From NCBI RefSeq assembly GCF_000004075.3, contig NC_026657.2, positions 29,606,408 to 29,670,407 of the forward strand: a DNA stretch of 64,000 nt, in the 5' to 3' direction. Shown piece by piece: positions 32,080-43,376 of this stretch; position 1 is the first letter of the stretch, and every line of letters begins with the position of its first letter. Both the position numbers and the translations under genes were made by a program. Origin of the DNA: Cucumis sativus. Its lineage: Eukaryota > Streptophyta > Magnoliopsida > Cucurbitales > Cucurbitaceae. The notes beneath the pieces were generated by a model. It did not search any database, was not told where the DNA came from, and saw only the letters and a program-made list of their open reading frames with translations.

Positions 32080-33867
32080 ATGAACTACAGTGCTTACGGT
32101 CGCCTTATCCAGCACTGCACTGACCACCTCTTCTTCCGCGTCGGCAAGCAGCTTCACGCTCGTCTTGTTCTATCATCCGTAGTTCCCGATAACTTCCTAG
32201 GATCGAAACTCATCAGCTTCTACTCAAAATCCGGCAGCATTCGAGATGCCTACAATGTGTTCGGTAAAATTCCTCGCAAAAACATTTTCTCTTGGAATGC
32301 TTTGCTTATTAGCTACACTCTTCACAATATGCACACTGATCTGCTGAAGCTGTTTTCGTCTTTGGTTAACTCAAATTCGACGGATGTGAAGCCTGATAGG
32401 TTTACGGTTACTTGTGCTTTGAAAGCGTTGGCGTCTTTGTTTTCTAATTCGGGTTTGGCTAAGGAGGTTCATAGTTTCATTCTTCGACGAGGGCTCGAGT
32501 ATGATATTTTTGTTGTCAATGCTTTGATTACTTTTTACTCGAGGTGTGATGAGCTGGTTTTAGCGAGAATTATGTTTGATAGAATGCCTGAGAGAGATAT
32601 AGTGTCTTGGAATGCGATGTTGGCTGGGTATTCTCAGGGTGGATCCTATGAGAAGTGCAAGGAACTATTTAGAGTGATGTTGAGTTCACTGGAGGTGAAG
32701 CCTAATGCATTAACCGCTGTCAGTGTTTTGCAAGCTTGTGCTCAGTCCAACGATCTCATTTTTGGAATAGAGGTTCATAGATTTGTAAATGAAAGCCAGA
32801 TTAAAATGGATGTTTCACTATGGAATGCTGTTATTGGATTATATGCGAAGTGTGGTAGCTTGGATTATGCTCGGGAGCTGTTCGAAGAAATGCTGGAGAA
32901 GGATGCGATCACCTATTGCTCCATGATATCAGGCTACATGGTTCATGGTTTTGTTAACCAAGCAATGGATCTTTTTCGAGAACAGGAAAGGCCAAGGTTG
33001 CCCACATGGAATGCTGTTATTTCCGGTCTGGTTCAGAACAACCGGCAAGAGGGAGCTGTAGATATATTTCGAGCAATGCAGTCACATGGTTGCAGACCAA
33101 ATACTGTGACACTTGCGAGCATTCTTCCTGTTTTCTCACATTTTTCAACCCTTAAAGGTGGGAAAGAAATTCATGGTTATGCCATTAGAAACACTTACGA
33201 TAGGAATATTTATGTTGCTACTGCCATCATTGATTCTTATGCTAAGTGTGGTTACCTCCACGGGGCTCAACTAGTTTTTGATCAAATAAAAGGTAGGAGT
33301 CTTATAGCTTGGACATCAATAATCTCAGCATATGCTGTACATGGAGATGCCAATGTGGCTCTTAGTCTTTTCTATGAGATGCTGACAAATGGGATTCAGC
33401 CTGACCAGGTAACCTTTACATCAGTATTGGCTGCATGTGCCCATTCAGGAGAGTTAGATGAAGCCTGGAAGATATTTAATGTCTTGTTACCAGAGTATGG
33501 GATTCAACCACTGGTCGAGCATTATGCTTGCATGGTTGGAGTCCTTAGTCGAGCAGGAAAGCTCTCTGATGCAGTTGAATTTATTTCTAAAATGCCATTG
33601 GAACCCACTGCAAAAGTTTGGGGTGCTTTGCTCAATGGGGCTTCTGTTGCTGGTGATGTTGAGCTTGGAAAGTATGTTTTTGATCGTCTCTTTGAGATTG
33701 AGCCTGAAAATACTGGTAACTACGTCATAATGGCTAACTTATATTCACAATCTGGAAGGTGGAAAGACGCTGACACAATTAGGGATTTGATGAAGGAAGT
33801 TAGATTGAAGAAGATCCCGGGAAATAGCTGGATAGAAACAAGTGGAGGGATGCAGCGTTTTTGCTAG
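32080..33867 (+). CDS. Pentatricopeptide repeat protein, PLS-E class (At2g37310-like), 595 aa, C-terminus apparently truncated
   Basis: An intronless PPR protein with about a dozen 31-36-residue repeats carrying hallmarks such as DIVSWNAMLAGYSQGG and NAVIGLYAKCGSLDYARELF. An E domain follows (EHYACMVGVLSRAGKL, PENTGNYVIMANLYSQSGRW, KKIPGNSWIET). Repeat spacing fits the PLS type, whose members bind organellar RNA, usually for C-to-U editing. There is no DYW deaminase domain. Similarity to what I recall of Arabidopsis At2g37310 runs from the start (AYGRLIQH) to the end. The frame stops at 33867 just after GGMQRF, whereas the relative continues about 40 residues. A different frame from about 33856 to 33988 reads FARGTSSVRTPEVY and then a typical E+ tail, so a one- or two-base slip in the T5 run at 33858-33862 is likely. 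It could be real or a sequence error. Confidence 0.92.
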   Translation: MNYSAYGRLIQHCTDHLFFRVGKQLHARLVLSSVVPDNFLGSKLISFYSKSGSIRDAYNVFGKIPRKNIFSWNALLISYTLHNMHTDLLKLFSSLVNSNSTDVKPDRFTVTCALKALASLFSNSGLAKEVHSFILRRGLEYDIFVVNALITFYSRCDELVLARIMFDRMPERDIVSWNAMLAGYSQGGSYEKCKELFRVMLSSLEVKPNALTAVSVLQACAQSNDLIFGIEVHRFVNESQIKMDVSLWNAVIGLYAKCGSLDYARELFEEMLEKDAITYCSMISGYMVHGFVNQAMDLFREQERPRLPTWNAVISGLVQNNRQEGAVDIFRAMQSHGCRPNTVTLASILPVFSHFSTLKGGKEIHGYAIRNTYDRNIYVATAIIDSYAKCGYLHGAQLVFDQIKGRSLIAWTSIISAYAVHGDANVALSLFYEMLTNGIQPDQVTFTSVLAACAHSGELDEAWKIFNVLLPEYGIQPLVEHYACMVGVLSRAGKLSDAVEFISKMPLEPTAKVWGALLNGASVAGDVELGKYVFDRLFEIEPENTGNYVIMANLYSQSGRWKDADTIRDLMKEVRLKKIPGNSWIETSGGMQRFC

Positions 33868-33988
33868 AGGCACTTCAAGTGTGAGAACTCCAGAGGTTTA
33901 CGGAATGTTGGAAGGATTACTTGGGTTGGTGAAGGAAGAAGGGATCATTCTGCAACATGAGATAGATGTAGAATGTGGCAGTGGTTAG
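33868..33988 (+). other. Out-of-frame continuation of the PPR E domain
   Basis: In the frame offset from the PPR gene this segment reads as a normal PPR E+ tail: an FARGTSS start, then EVYGMLEGLLGLVKEEG, ending at a TAG at 33986-33988. It matches the C-terminal pattern of At2g37310-type proteins. Conservation of the reading in the wrong frame argues the shift is recent or artefactual. Confidence 0.7.
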
Positions 33989-34394
33989 TGCATGGCCCAT
34001 GGGTGATCATCTAAGGAAGCATGGAATAGAAAACCAGAAAACATGTGAAGCACATTTGCGTTCCATTTCTCTGCTTGTTATGCTCCTCAAAGATGAACCA
34101 CTTCATTTAGAGGTCTTGTTGTTGACTTATGATTTTTTGACAAGAAATCCTAGCATGTACTCCTTGAAATGTTGTACTAGTCGACACGTGATTTCATCTC
34201 ACCATGCCATTTGAGAACCATGTGTTATGTACCTAGCTGCAGCAATCTGATTTCTTCACTGGCCACAGTTGTCTTTTATACTGGCAATTAACTATCCCTA
34301 GCTGTAGCTATCTGGTTTCTTCATAGCTTGATGAAGATGCTTATGTTGAGAGCTAGAAAACACTGCAGCTTGTAGGCTTTGTTAACTTTGTGAT

Positions 34395-34709
34395 AGATAA
34401 AATGATTAAATATTAAGTTAGTTAATAATTTAAAGAGTAGTCAGTTTGTAAACTGCCACCTCAGGAAATTTTGTTAACTGCCCGTGGATAGATTTAGATC
34501 ACGCAGAAGAGACAATTGAAAAAAGAAAAACACCCATTCTACCTTTTGAGTGAAAAGAAACAGAAAGGGTGAACTTTTTTTAATCGTCTCTTCTGCGTGT
34601 TCTAAATCAATCCACATCAAAGGCGGTTAACAAAATCTCATGAAGTAGCAGTTTAAAAACTGCATCCTCTTTAAAATATTACTTAATTTAATAACTAATT
34701 ATTTTATCT
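34395..34709. mobile_element. Foldback element with about 123- and 128-bp inverted arms
   Basis: The left arm 34395-34517 and right arm 34582-34709 are reverse complements at roughly four of five positions, with the inner 25 bp (ACGCAGAAGAGAC block) nearly exact. The loop is 64 bp. Landmarks in both arms include CAGTTTNTAAACTGC, TTTGTTAACNGCC and GATTTAGA. No open frame spans it. It is probably a MITE or foldback transposon; a hairpin of this size in RNA would also be a DICER-like substrate. A target-site duplication is not obvious. Confidence 0.8.
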
Positions 34710-34951
34710 TTTACTTCGGGTCACTGAGGACCGAGGTGTGCTGAAATCCCAGATCAATGCTCATTGCATATAATATTCGATAACCCCAACAAAAGCAACA
34801 AATTATGCTCTGTATATTCGTAAGGTGATTTTGGAATGCACTTTTGTATTTCTTTCAACGGAGGTGGGTGACACTTCTCACTTTCAAAAGTAAGAATGAT
34901 GACTGGGCTCTATTTTGTTCTTTTCTTTCTACCCTTTTAGGTAAAGTTCAG

Positions 34952-35143
34952 CTAACTGTTTGAGATCTTAACAGGGTACCTATTTTGTGAGCTTTGACTT
35001 GATCGCTCGCCATTGGCCACTGCGTTGCTTGCTTCAGATATCTCAATTATTATGCCTACAGTTAAGAAAATCTCTATCCCACTTACCGTGATGATGAGAT
35101 TGGTGAATCCCATTCCCAACTGAGACCACTTAACTTCCTTCAA
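34952..35143 (-). other. Unassigned hydrophobic minus-strand frame
   Basis: On the minus strand the frame reads ...KEVKWSQLGMGFTNLII followed by a hydrophobic span and a polar tail ending in ISNS. It lacks an ATG at its start; the first ATG is internal, and upstream is an AG site that could be an acceptor. It could be a terminal exon or gene remnant. I do not recognise it. Confidence 0.25.
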
Positions 35144-37894
35144 GCAGCAGCTTGCAGGTATTGAAAGGAAACTTTATCCTATATTTAATTCTTTCACACT
35201 ACTGCCACTAATACTTAACTATGAAGTAGTGATTTAGCCAAGTAGAACAGACAATAATATTCCATATTAAAAAGTAGTCTGTTCACTAAATCCTTTACTT
35301 TATTATTTTTTATGCGATAAATATAATGGAATATAGATATCTTGGAACTTGTGTGGATAGATCTATATATATATATACCGTCTTCAATTTCCACGATACA
35401 AACTTCATTGCTTGTGAGTCATTATTTTTGTCTTGATGCTATTTAACATCTAGCTTATACGTGTTTAATTTCATTTCTTTTTTGTCACAACATATATATA
35501 AATTGATTGAACCAATAGTAGCACTCCAAGATCAGCATAACTCAACTTCTCCGCATAGTTGAACTAAAAGAACCTACCTAAACATGCATTTGGATAGCCT
35601 CCCAAATCCAAAATAAATTAGAAAACACCAAAGATAACTATATTGCAATTTCAATGAAGAAATTACAATATCTGCAAGCAATTCCAGGTACTTGCATCCT
35701 CCCTTAATTCACCCACCAAAATAGTGTCCAAATTCATCCCGACTTTCTCTCTATTCATAACCAATCTCCCTAACTACTTTCCAAACCAATTACTAATATT
35801 CCATAATAAAATCCTTAATTACATTCCTTAATGAGAGATGCAAATTTCAATCAAAGGACAAAAGAGATTATTTAGGCCCAACCTTTCAAGGTAGTAAACA
35901 ATCTTTCACACCCTACTAATTCTGTAGCAACCAAATTAGATTGTAATGGAGTAATATGAAGCCTAACTTTAGGACACATGGGAAGGAGCAATGATTTGTT
36001 AACCATGTGGGACTAAGCAATTTGCTATATATATATATATATAAATCGCCCATAACACAAGGCTAAGGTGGGAAATTGGAAAGAAAAAGGTTACAGACAG
36101 GGGGCCACGATTGGTGCAGAGAGAGAGAGAGAGAGAGATAATACATGTGGGTTGGGTCTTGTGGAATTCCACCGGCTTTGACGAAAGAGTGTTAGGTTGG
36201 AGGGGACAAAAGGAAGAGCCATGGATGGGCCACCCTTCCCTTTACACCTTTCTGTTTGTTTTGTTGCGTTTTACAGAAAAAGGCAATGACTATCTGCTTA
36301 TGGAAATGAAAGGGATGAACTATAGCATGGATTGGGTCATTTCTTTTAGCTAAATTAATATTTTTAGTTATTATCATAGGTATTAAATTTCTGTCAACAT
36401 GTTGATATTTCCACGCTCACAGGTTTTGACATTGAGATGAAAAGTGGATAAGTATTTACATTATATTATAAAAAACCCATAAAACAATAGAAAAAAAAAA
36501 AAACAGAATGTCGCTAATGTAAGCATAATATAAACATGAACATCTTACACATTTCATCAACAGAATGCTATATTTATATATCTATTTACAAGTCAATATT
36601 TTTGCTGACAAAGGCAGGTCAATTATAAGTGTCACATACAATACACACATCGTATATCAATACAATACTTTCCTTCTCCCTTCTATACATATCAATCCTT
36701 ACCACGAGAAATTGTATTTATTTATTGTGATCTCTTCATTGTAGCTAACACTCTTGTTCTTATAATTACAAGAGGTAACGAAGGAGAACAATTTATTCAC
36801 ATTTTATTTGATGTTCAGGTACAAATTGAAGGTAAATTCTAAGGGTTTTTTACTAAAAGAAATCGGCATGTCCTCTTATCATTAAAAAGGTCAGTTATGT
36901 TTTGTGTATTCCCTGATTGTTTGTTTTGCTGCTTAAATTTTGACCCATGTTCAATAAAACATTTTTATCAATTTAATGAAAAAAACGTTTGAGAGTTTTA
37001 AGCGCGTATTACAGATTTGCTTTTTATTTATGTTGATATTCTATTTGTAACTCTCGAGTCTATGTAGTGTAGGTTTAATCTTTTAAGAACGTAATTCATG
37101 AAGAACTCAATTCTATTGAAAAAAACTATCTAATGACAAGAGTTCGGGTAAACTTGATTCTCAATCTCATAACCTATTTTTGCATGGATGTCAATCAAAT
37201 ATTGTTTTGTTCTCTTTAGATTTATGTATAACTTCATTTGACTTTTCATCCATATTAATTTAATGCTATTCATTCCTTTTAAGTTAATATTCTATTTTAA
37301 ATCATTAAGAAAGACATTGTAGTGTGGTCTATTGATCCTAAGAGCCAGTGGAAAAAAACTTCGATAGAAAAGAACTTAAACTCTTACGTTCCCACCCCTG
37401 AAGATGCTAAGGGTATGTTTAGTTGTGTACGTTTCCTCCCCTTAAATGTCAAGGGCATGTTTAGCTGAGTGAGTGAGTGAGTGAGTTGTATTAACTTCAC
37501 TCATTGTTTAGTCAAAGGAATTCTTAAATTTATTGTTAGTTCTACAATGCTCAATTACTAAATAACCCATTCCTTAGATAAATCTTAGACAGGCTAACCA
37601 TGGACCACAAATAAGTTCCAATTAAGTCTAGATATAAGTCTTTATCACTCACTCGCACACTTGTAGACATCTAAAAGAGAAATTAATTTTTAGGAATTAA
37701 ATAAGAAAAAGAATTAATTGTAGATTTTTGTCCATTCTTTCCTTTTAATAATAAGATCCATTAGTAAGATAATATTATTAATATTTCAGCCTAATATGCC
37801 TTTGGGCCTTTGGGGGGGTAAATTGGGATCCACATAAAAAGCTTCAATTCTCTCCCTCTAAAGTGAATGAGCAATACGTTCACGAGATCCCATA

Positions 37895-38746
37895 ATGGAA
37901 GAATTAGAGCCTCCGTCAGTAATTACGGCCGCCCTTGCTACCCTCTCTCCGCCGCGTCTCGCCGATCTCTCCCACTCAATTTTCTCCGAGATTCACCAAC
38001 ACCGCCGCCGTCTCACCTTCATTCTCTCTTCCCCTACCCTCTTCTCCCTCACTCTCCGTCACCTCAATTCCCTCTCCCTCTCCCACAAATCTCTCCTCCT
38101 CGCCCGTTTCCTCCTCTCCGCCCTCCGCCGCCTCTCCCGCCCCTTCCAGTCACCGTCCAAGCTACTCCCTTACCACCCTTCCACCGCTGCCATCTCCCCT
38201 CAAGACCTCGACGCTGCCGTCCTCCTCCTCCTCCTCTGCGAGGTCCGGCAACACAATCCAGCCGCCCTCCGAACTCCGATCACCAAATGGCGTGCGACCC
38301 TTTGTAAAATCTACTCCGATTCCCTCTTGACGGTCTCCGGACTCGCCACCGGCGGAGGCGGGGCTTTGATTCCGTACATTGACACGGTGGTGAGGTGTTG
38401 GAAATTCGTGGGGTTTGTTGGTAGTTGCGGAGGGAAGGTTCGGAGAGAGGTGGCGGCGTCACCTATGGCGGTGGTGGAGCTACCGTCAGTGGCGGTGGGT
38501 GGTGGCGGTGCGGCGGTGGAATGTGTGATATGTAAAGAGGAGATGGGAGAAGGAAGAGACGCGTGTAAATTGCCTTGTGACCACTTATTCCATTGGCTAT
38601 GTATTTTGCCATGGCTTAGGAAGAGAAACACCTGTCCTTGTTGTAGGTTTCAGCTTCCTACTGATGATGTTTTGGGAGAGATCCAACGTCTATGGGAGAT
38701 CCTCTTCAAGGTGGGATCCACCATGTGTACATCTGATGGAGATTAA
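37895..38746 (+). CDS. SGR9: RING-H2 E3 ubiquitin ligase, SGR9-like, 283 aa
   Basis: An intronless gene. The N-terminal two-thirds is alanine/leucine-rich and helical (RRRLTFILSSPTLFSLTLRHLNSLSL near residue 38), as in Arabidopsis SHOOT GRAVITROPISM 9. The C-terminal RING at about residues 210-253 reads C-V-I-C, 14 residues, C-x-H-x2-H-x2-C, 10 residues, C-x2-C (ending NTCPCCRFQLP), the RING-H2 pattern with all eight zinc ligands. SGR9 is an amyloplast-associated E3 that detaches amyloplasts from actin so that they can sediment for gravity sensing; ubiquitin transfer depends on the RING. The gene's 5' half is strongly C-rich on the coding strand, unlike its neighbours, producing long proline-rich frames in the other phases that are not genes. 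Its position beside the PP2C, MOS11 and GSTL genes matches Arabidopsis At5g02750. Confidence 0.88.
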   Translation: MEELEPPSVITAALATLSPPRLADLSHSIFSEIHQHRRRLTFILSSPTLFSLTLRHLNSLSLSHKSLLLARFLLSALRRLSRPFQSPSKLLPYHPSTAAISPQDLDAAVLLLLLCEVRQHNPAALRTPITKWRATLCKIYSDSLLTVSGLATGGGGALIPYIDTVVRCWKFVGFVGSCGGKVRREVAASPMAVVELPSVAVGGGGAAVECVICKEEMGEGRDACKLPCDHLFHWLCILPWLRKRNTCPCCRFQLPTDDVLGEIQRLWEILFKVGSTMCTSDGD

Positions 38747-39836
38747 CGACCAAAATTGAGTGATATCATGGAATTATCATAGAACCGGATGGAGAGGATA
38801 TAGGATTAACACGTGAGATGAACTTACACGTGGGGAGGAAACTTTGGGGTATGACCTAACGATGGGTCGTTATAGGAAGAGGGGGGGGAGAAGATAGGCT
38901 TTGATAAAGACACGTGTGGTTCACCTTATGAAGATTCAAATGAATCTTTGTATTTTTATGATTTTTTTTAGGAATTGAGGGATGGGTTCTTTTTTACTTT
39001 TTTGTGAGTAAAGTATATTCATGTTATGTGTAAAATATAAACTCACTTAATCGTTTTTTTTTTTTTTTTTTTTAGCAGAACATTAGAATGGTGTAATTGG
39101 CTTCTATAGATGAATAGTTTTATTTTATCTTGCACCTCAATCTTCTTACTTAGATCAAGTGTGTCAAATTGTAAGAAAAGAAATTTGATTTCTTTAACAA
39201 AATTTTATCATAGTTCAACATGATATTAAGTTAAATTAAACAGGAAAAAAAGAAAAGAAAAGAAAAGAAAAGGAGAATAACAGTTGAAACTGACAGTGTG
39301 TTAAGATTGTTTAAAAATGGTTTTGTTAAGAAATAAAGAGAGCAATCTTTTGCATTTATCTATAATTTGAGTGTTGTGATCCTTCATGGGCCGTTTGAGG
39401 CAAGATCCATCCTTTGCTATATTATTATGATTTGATTTGTTACCGTTGTATTTATTTATTATTTTTTTAAAATTACTTGTTGCGCTATCTACTATTCTTT
39501 TAAGAAAATGTATGATAATAAATGGAGGTGAAGAAATTATAACCCGAGACTTTTCTTACCACAGGTATGTACACGTGATAGTTGATTTGCAGTGTTTACT
39601 ATTTTTTTTATAAACTAAAATAGTTTACTCATTAAACATAGACTAGTACATAATGTACTAAGACTAAAGCAATTCATTCTAATCATGTTCTAATTCACAA
39701 AAAGATCTAATATAATTAAATGGGCTTGGTGGAAGTTAATATGATAACGATATCCATCTCTATCTAGTCAGAAAAGACCCTTAAATGTGTTTTTCTTACA
39801 AAAAGATGAAACTGAAAACTATATATGAAAATCATT

Positions 39837-39955
<119 letters not shown>

Positions 39956-40929
39956 ACAATTTGAGTTAATAAGTTGATAGGGAAGTGGAGATTCCAAGGT
40001 CCACTACATAAGTTGGTTAAAATTAGTAAGAAGTAATATTTATAAAATGAAGTTGAAGAGAGAAATTTTATGGATATTCTACCATGTAGAGATAGTAGTA
40101 AATTAATTTGAAATGAAAATGCGTGGGGCTCGGAATTGAAATAGAATCCATGGAGGCTACTAAGAGGAGATTTTCTAATTCTAAGACCTAACTTGAAGAA
40201 GAAGCAATCCATGATTCCTGTAGGAGTGGGAGAAAGAAAAGCTTATGTGTGCGGTGGACACCATATGGTTTCGTTTTTGCGAGGAGCAGTAAAATAAGAA
40301 AGAAAAAGGTAACATTATAATGGTAATGATAAAATAGAATCCAAGGATTTGTAAAATATTAGTAAAGAATGTCGGTGAACATAAACGTAGTCTGAGCCCA
40401 CCACTTTGACTGAAAAAAGGAACTACGTGGAGCTGCCTCTCATTTTTCTCCTACCCCTACTTTCCGACACGTCGAATTCCACACCCAAAAACTTTCTTTA
40501 GTTAATTAGTGAAGAATGAAGAATACAACCACCTAAACCCCTGTTAACTCGAATTACCCTCTGTCCATGGGGATGGGTTGGATTGCTTTTAGAAAAATAT
40601 TTTGGACTGGGTTGAGTTATACAATTTAGTAACTCAGTTTAACCACCTAAACCCAACAATCTTACTCTTATTATTATTATATATCAAATGAATTCGAAAC
40701 ATACTATCTAAATTTTGCTATTTTGAATGTAAATTTGGATTTTAGGTTCATATATTTCAGCGTAAATACTTGTTAGTTTGTTTGATTATAATTTTTTAAA
40801 AGCTTGATCCTAATGTATTTAGGTCATTTACGATCTTTTTTTTTTGTTTACTGCAAAATTTAAATTTTAGTGATAAAGAAAATAATGAAAAAAAGTATCT
40901 AAATTATGAAAGAAAAATAAAAAACTAAC

Positions 40930-41310
40930 CTGAGGACCCAACTTGATGTCACCCACCAATCTCCGACCACCAACTTCGGTGAGTCTCCAACAAACTTCAA
41001 ATAACCGTCACCAATTAATCTTGAAAAAGCTTAATAAAAATATTTTTTGAGTTTAGGCTAATATTTGTAGATTGTCGACCACTACCACCTCCCTCTATTG
41101 AGGAACTTTCGAAAACAACTCTAGAGATCGTTGCCAACCAACTTCTTGTCTCAACCGATCAACATTGAAAATTTTCAATAAAAATATTTTTAGGGTTTAG
41201 GCATATCTAACCATCACTCCGTTGATTCTATCGACGAACTTCCGACAACCAACTCCAGTGACTGTCGCCACTAATAAATCTTGAAATTTTTTGATAAAAA
41301 CGTCTTTGGT
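40930..41310. repeat. Diverged three-copy tandem repeat, about 120-140 bp unit
   Basis: Three successive blocks share a CCGACNACCAACTYC(A/G)GTGA-like segment followed by AATCTTGAAA, TTTTTNATAAAAAT and GGTTTAGGC. Copies begin near 40930, 41060 and 41200. The units differ substantially, so the array is old. Confidence 0.6.
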
Positions 41311-43376
41311 ATATATAAGAAATGAAAGAAACTTGTATATACAAATACTTTTAAAAAAGTTCTAAAACCGTGTTTGTTTTTATTTTAGGAAATTTTTAAC
41401 AAGTGTGATTAAATAAAAATGAAAATTTTGAAAAAGTATTTCTAAGTGATTCCAAATACACCTTTAGTTTAGTTAAATTTATTAAATGAACAACCTAACT
41501 AACAAAATTTAATTAAATCACATATCAATTTCTATAAAATATATTACAATATAAAATTGTAGAAGACATGCATCCCAACTAGTAATAAACTTGTTTATAT
41601 AAATTAGTGGAAGATACCATCCAAATTATGTTTTCAAAAGATAGTATTTCATGTACCTAACATATATATGTCAAAAAATAATAGTTAAGGAAAAAAACAT
41701 GATATAATCCAATATTATAATATTCTGCATTCCAAACACACCCAACCCGGTAAAACAAGTTATCGATAAAAGGATTAATAACTGTTTAGTCAAATTAACA
41801 ATTAAAAGAATCAAAGTTCTATAATCATCTTCTTTTCCAATATTTCATTCTATTCCTTTTGTATAATTATTTCAAGCCTTCCTCAATATCAACAATTTTC
41901 TCCCTTTAAGGCAACTATTTTGCCTTTTGAGGACACGAAAATTCCTCTTTTATTAAAGTAGCTGAGTGAAGAGGGCATCGCTTGCCTTAAGCAGCCACAG
42001 CCAGAAGTAGAGTAGCTCCACCAGACCACTAAAGCATTCAATTCCAAGTTTTTTTTTTTTATTCTTCTTTTTAAATCAATTGATAAATCTTAAAGTTCAA
42101 AGTATTATGATCAACTTTAACTATATGATTACATCACATTTCCAAGTCCCTGTTTGTCTATTATTTTCGTTGATGCCAAGAAATGGATCAACTGAAAAAT
42201 GGTAAAATAGCTCCAGTAGAGCACTAGAGAATGGGGTTTGGAAAATAGTTTGATAGATTTGTAAGTACTAAGTAGATTTCAGCATACCTGGTTTAACAAG
42301 TTATGGCCTCTTGTATAGATAAAATTTTTATTTTCTAACTGAAATAGGAAATGCTTATCCAACTCTGAAGCAACCATTAAATTCCTTAATCAATCTTAGC
42401 ATTGATTAAAACGTAATCAACCTCACTGATGGGTGGCGGATCTAGAAATTTTGTCAACAAAGAAGGGAGCTTGATATCTTGGTAACCAACCTCTCCAGTA
42501 ACCTTCCACTAACCTTGAAGGCTCAAGGTCTCTCCTAAGGTCTCTCCTAAGGTCAAAGCCCCACAACGAGCCAAATGGGCCGCCACCATTCTCGACTTAA
42601 CCCTTACCCCATTAGCTAATTATTTGCCTATCTTTAGTTTTTCTTTTGCTTGTATAAGGGTTTATATTTAAAAATTCATGTCATCCTACGAAATCAAATT
42701 CCAAATTATTAAAAAAAAAACGGTTAAATTCCTGCTGAACTAAACTTGCAAACTTGAATTATCACTCTATAATATATCCAATCATATTTTATATTTCAAA
42801 TATCTCTTATCCAAGGTCAGATAAATGAAATGGGTGTTAACTACTTTTCTGGTCCAATTTGAGCTTGAATTCCCTTTCAATCCAAGCTGTGACAAAAAAC
42901 AGGAACCAACGCCAATGAAGAGTATTTAATACATCACTGCCTTCTGGTATTATTGAAAGAATGAATGTCTATGATTGAAATTCTGGGTTGAGTTGGGTTT
43001 GATATTTAAAGAGCAATAAATGGATGTAATAAATGAGAAGGTTTAAACATGGAGGTAGATGAATCAGGTCAGAGTTACAATTACCAAACTGCTGCCACTT
43101 TTGCAAAGTATTTCCAGCATCTGAAGAAGACAGTTTTTCACAAAAGTTCCTTACCAAATAAATAAAATTGTTAAAAGAGTTCATCTTCCACTTTTTCTGA
43201 CTATTTGTCTTCTAATCCAGACAATTGTGCAAAGGCCAAGAAATGGCACCCAATACCAAGATGGACATCAAATGGAGGTCTCTCTCTCTCTTTCACTCTT
43301 GGATATGAAATGGGTTTGTTCTATCTATCTCTCTTTCTAAATTTTGATGCGGGTTTTGTGTGGCAGTGGCAACAAA

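Larger units (their letters stand above)
33989..37894. other. Spacer between PPR and SGR9-like genes
   Basis: About 3.9 kb. It holds a foldback element (34395-34709), an unassigned minus-strand frame (34952-35143), a (TA)n at about 36019-36043, a (GA)n at 36119-36138 and a (GAGT)n run near 37464-37488. No named gene is supported. Confidence 0.5.

Noticed and set aside
33975-34214. 79-codon frame just after the PPR gene
   Set aside because: No domain, lies in the likely 3' UTR.
35221-35303. Short hairpin with AGTAGAACAGAC arm
   Set aside because: Arms of about 12-20 bp with gaps; could be chance in AT-rich DNA and does not resemble a miRNA precursor strongly.
37316-37330. ATTGTAGTG as the right terminus of a CACTA element
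   Set aside because: It is about 17 kb from the left-like motif at 54946, on the wrong side, and there is no subterminal pattern.
37867-38330. Two proline-rich frames of 131-146 codons overlapping the SGR9-like gene
   Set aside because: They arise from the CTC/CCG-rich 5' half of the SGR9-like gene read in other frames; no domain, and the RING frame continues through.
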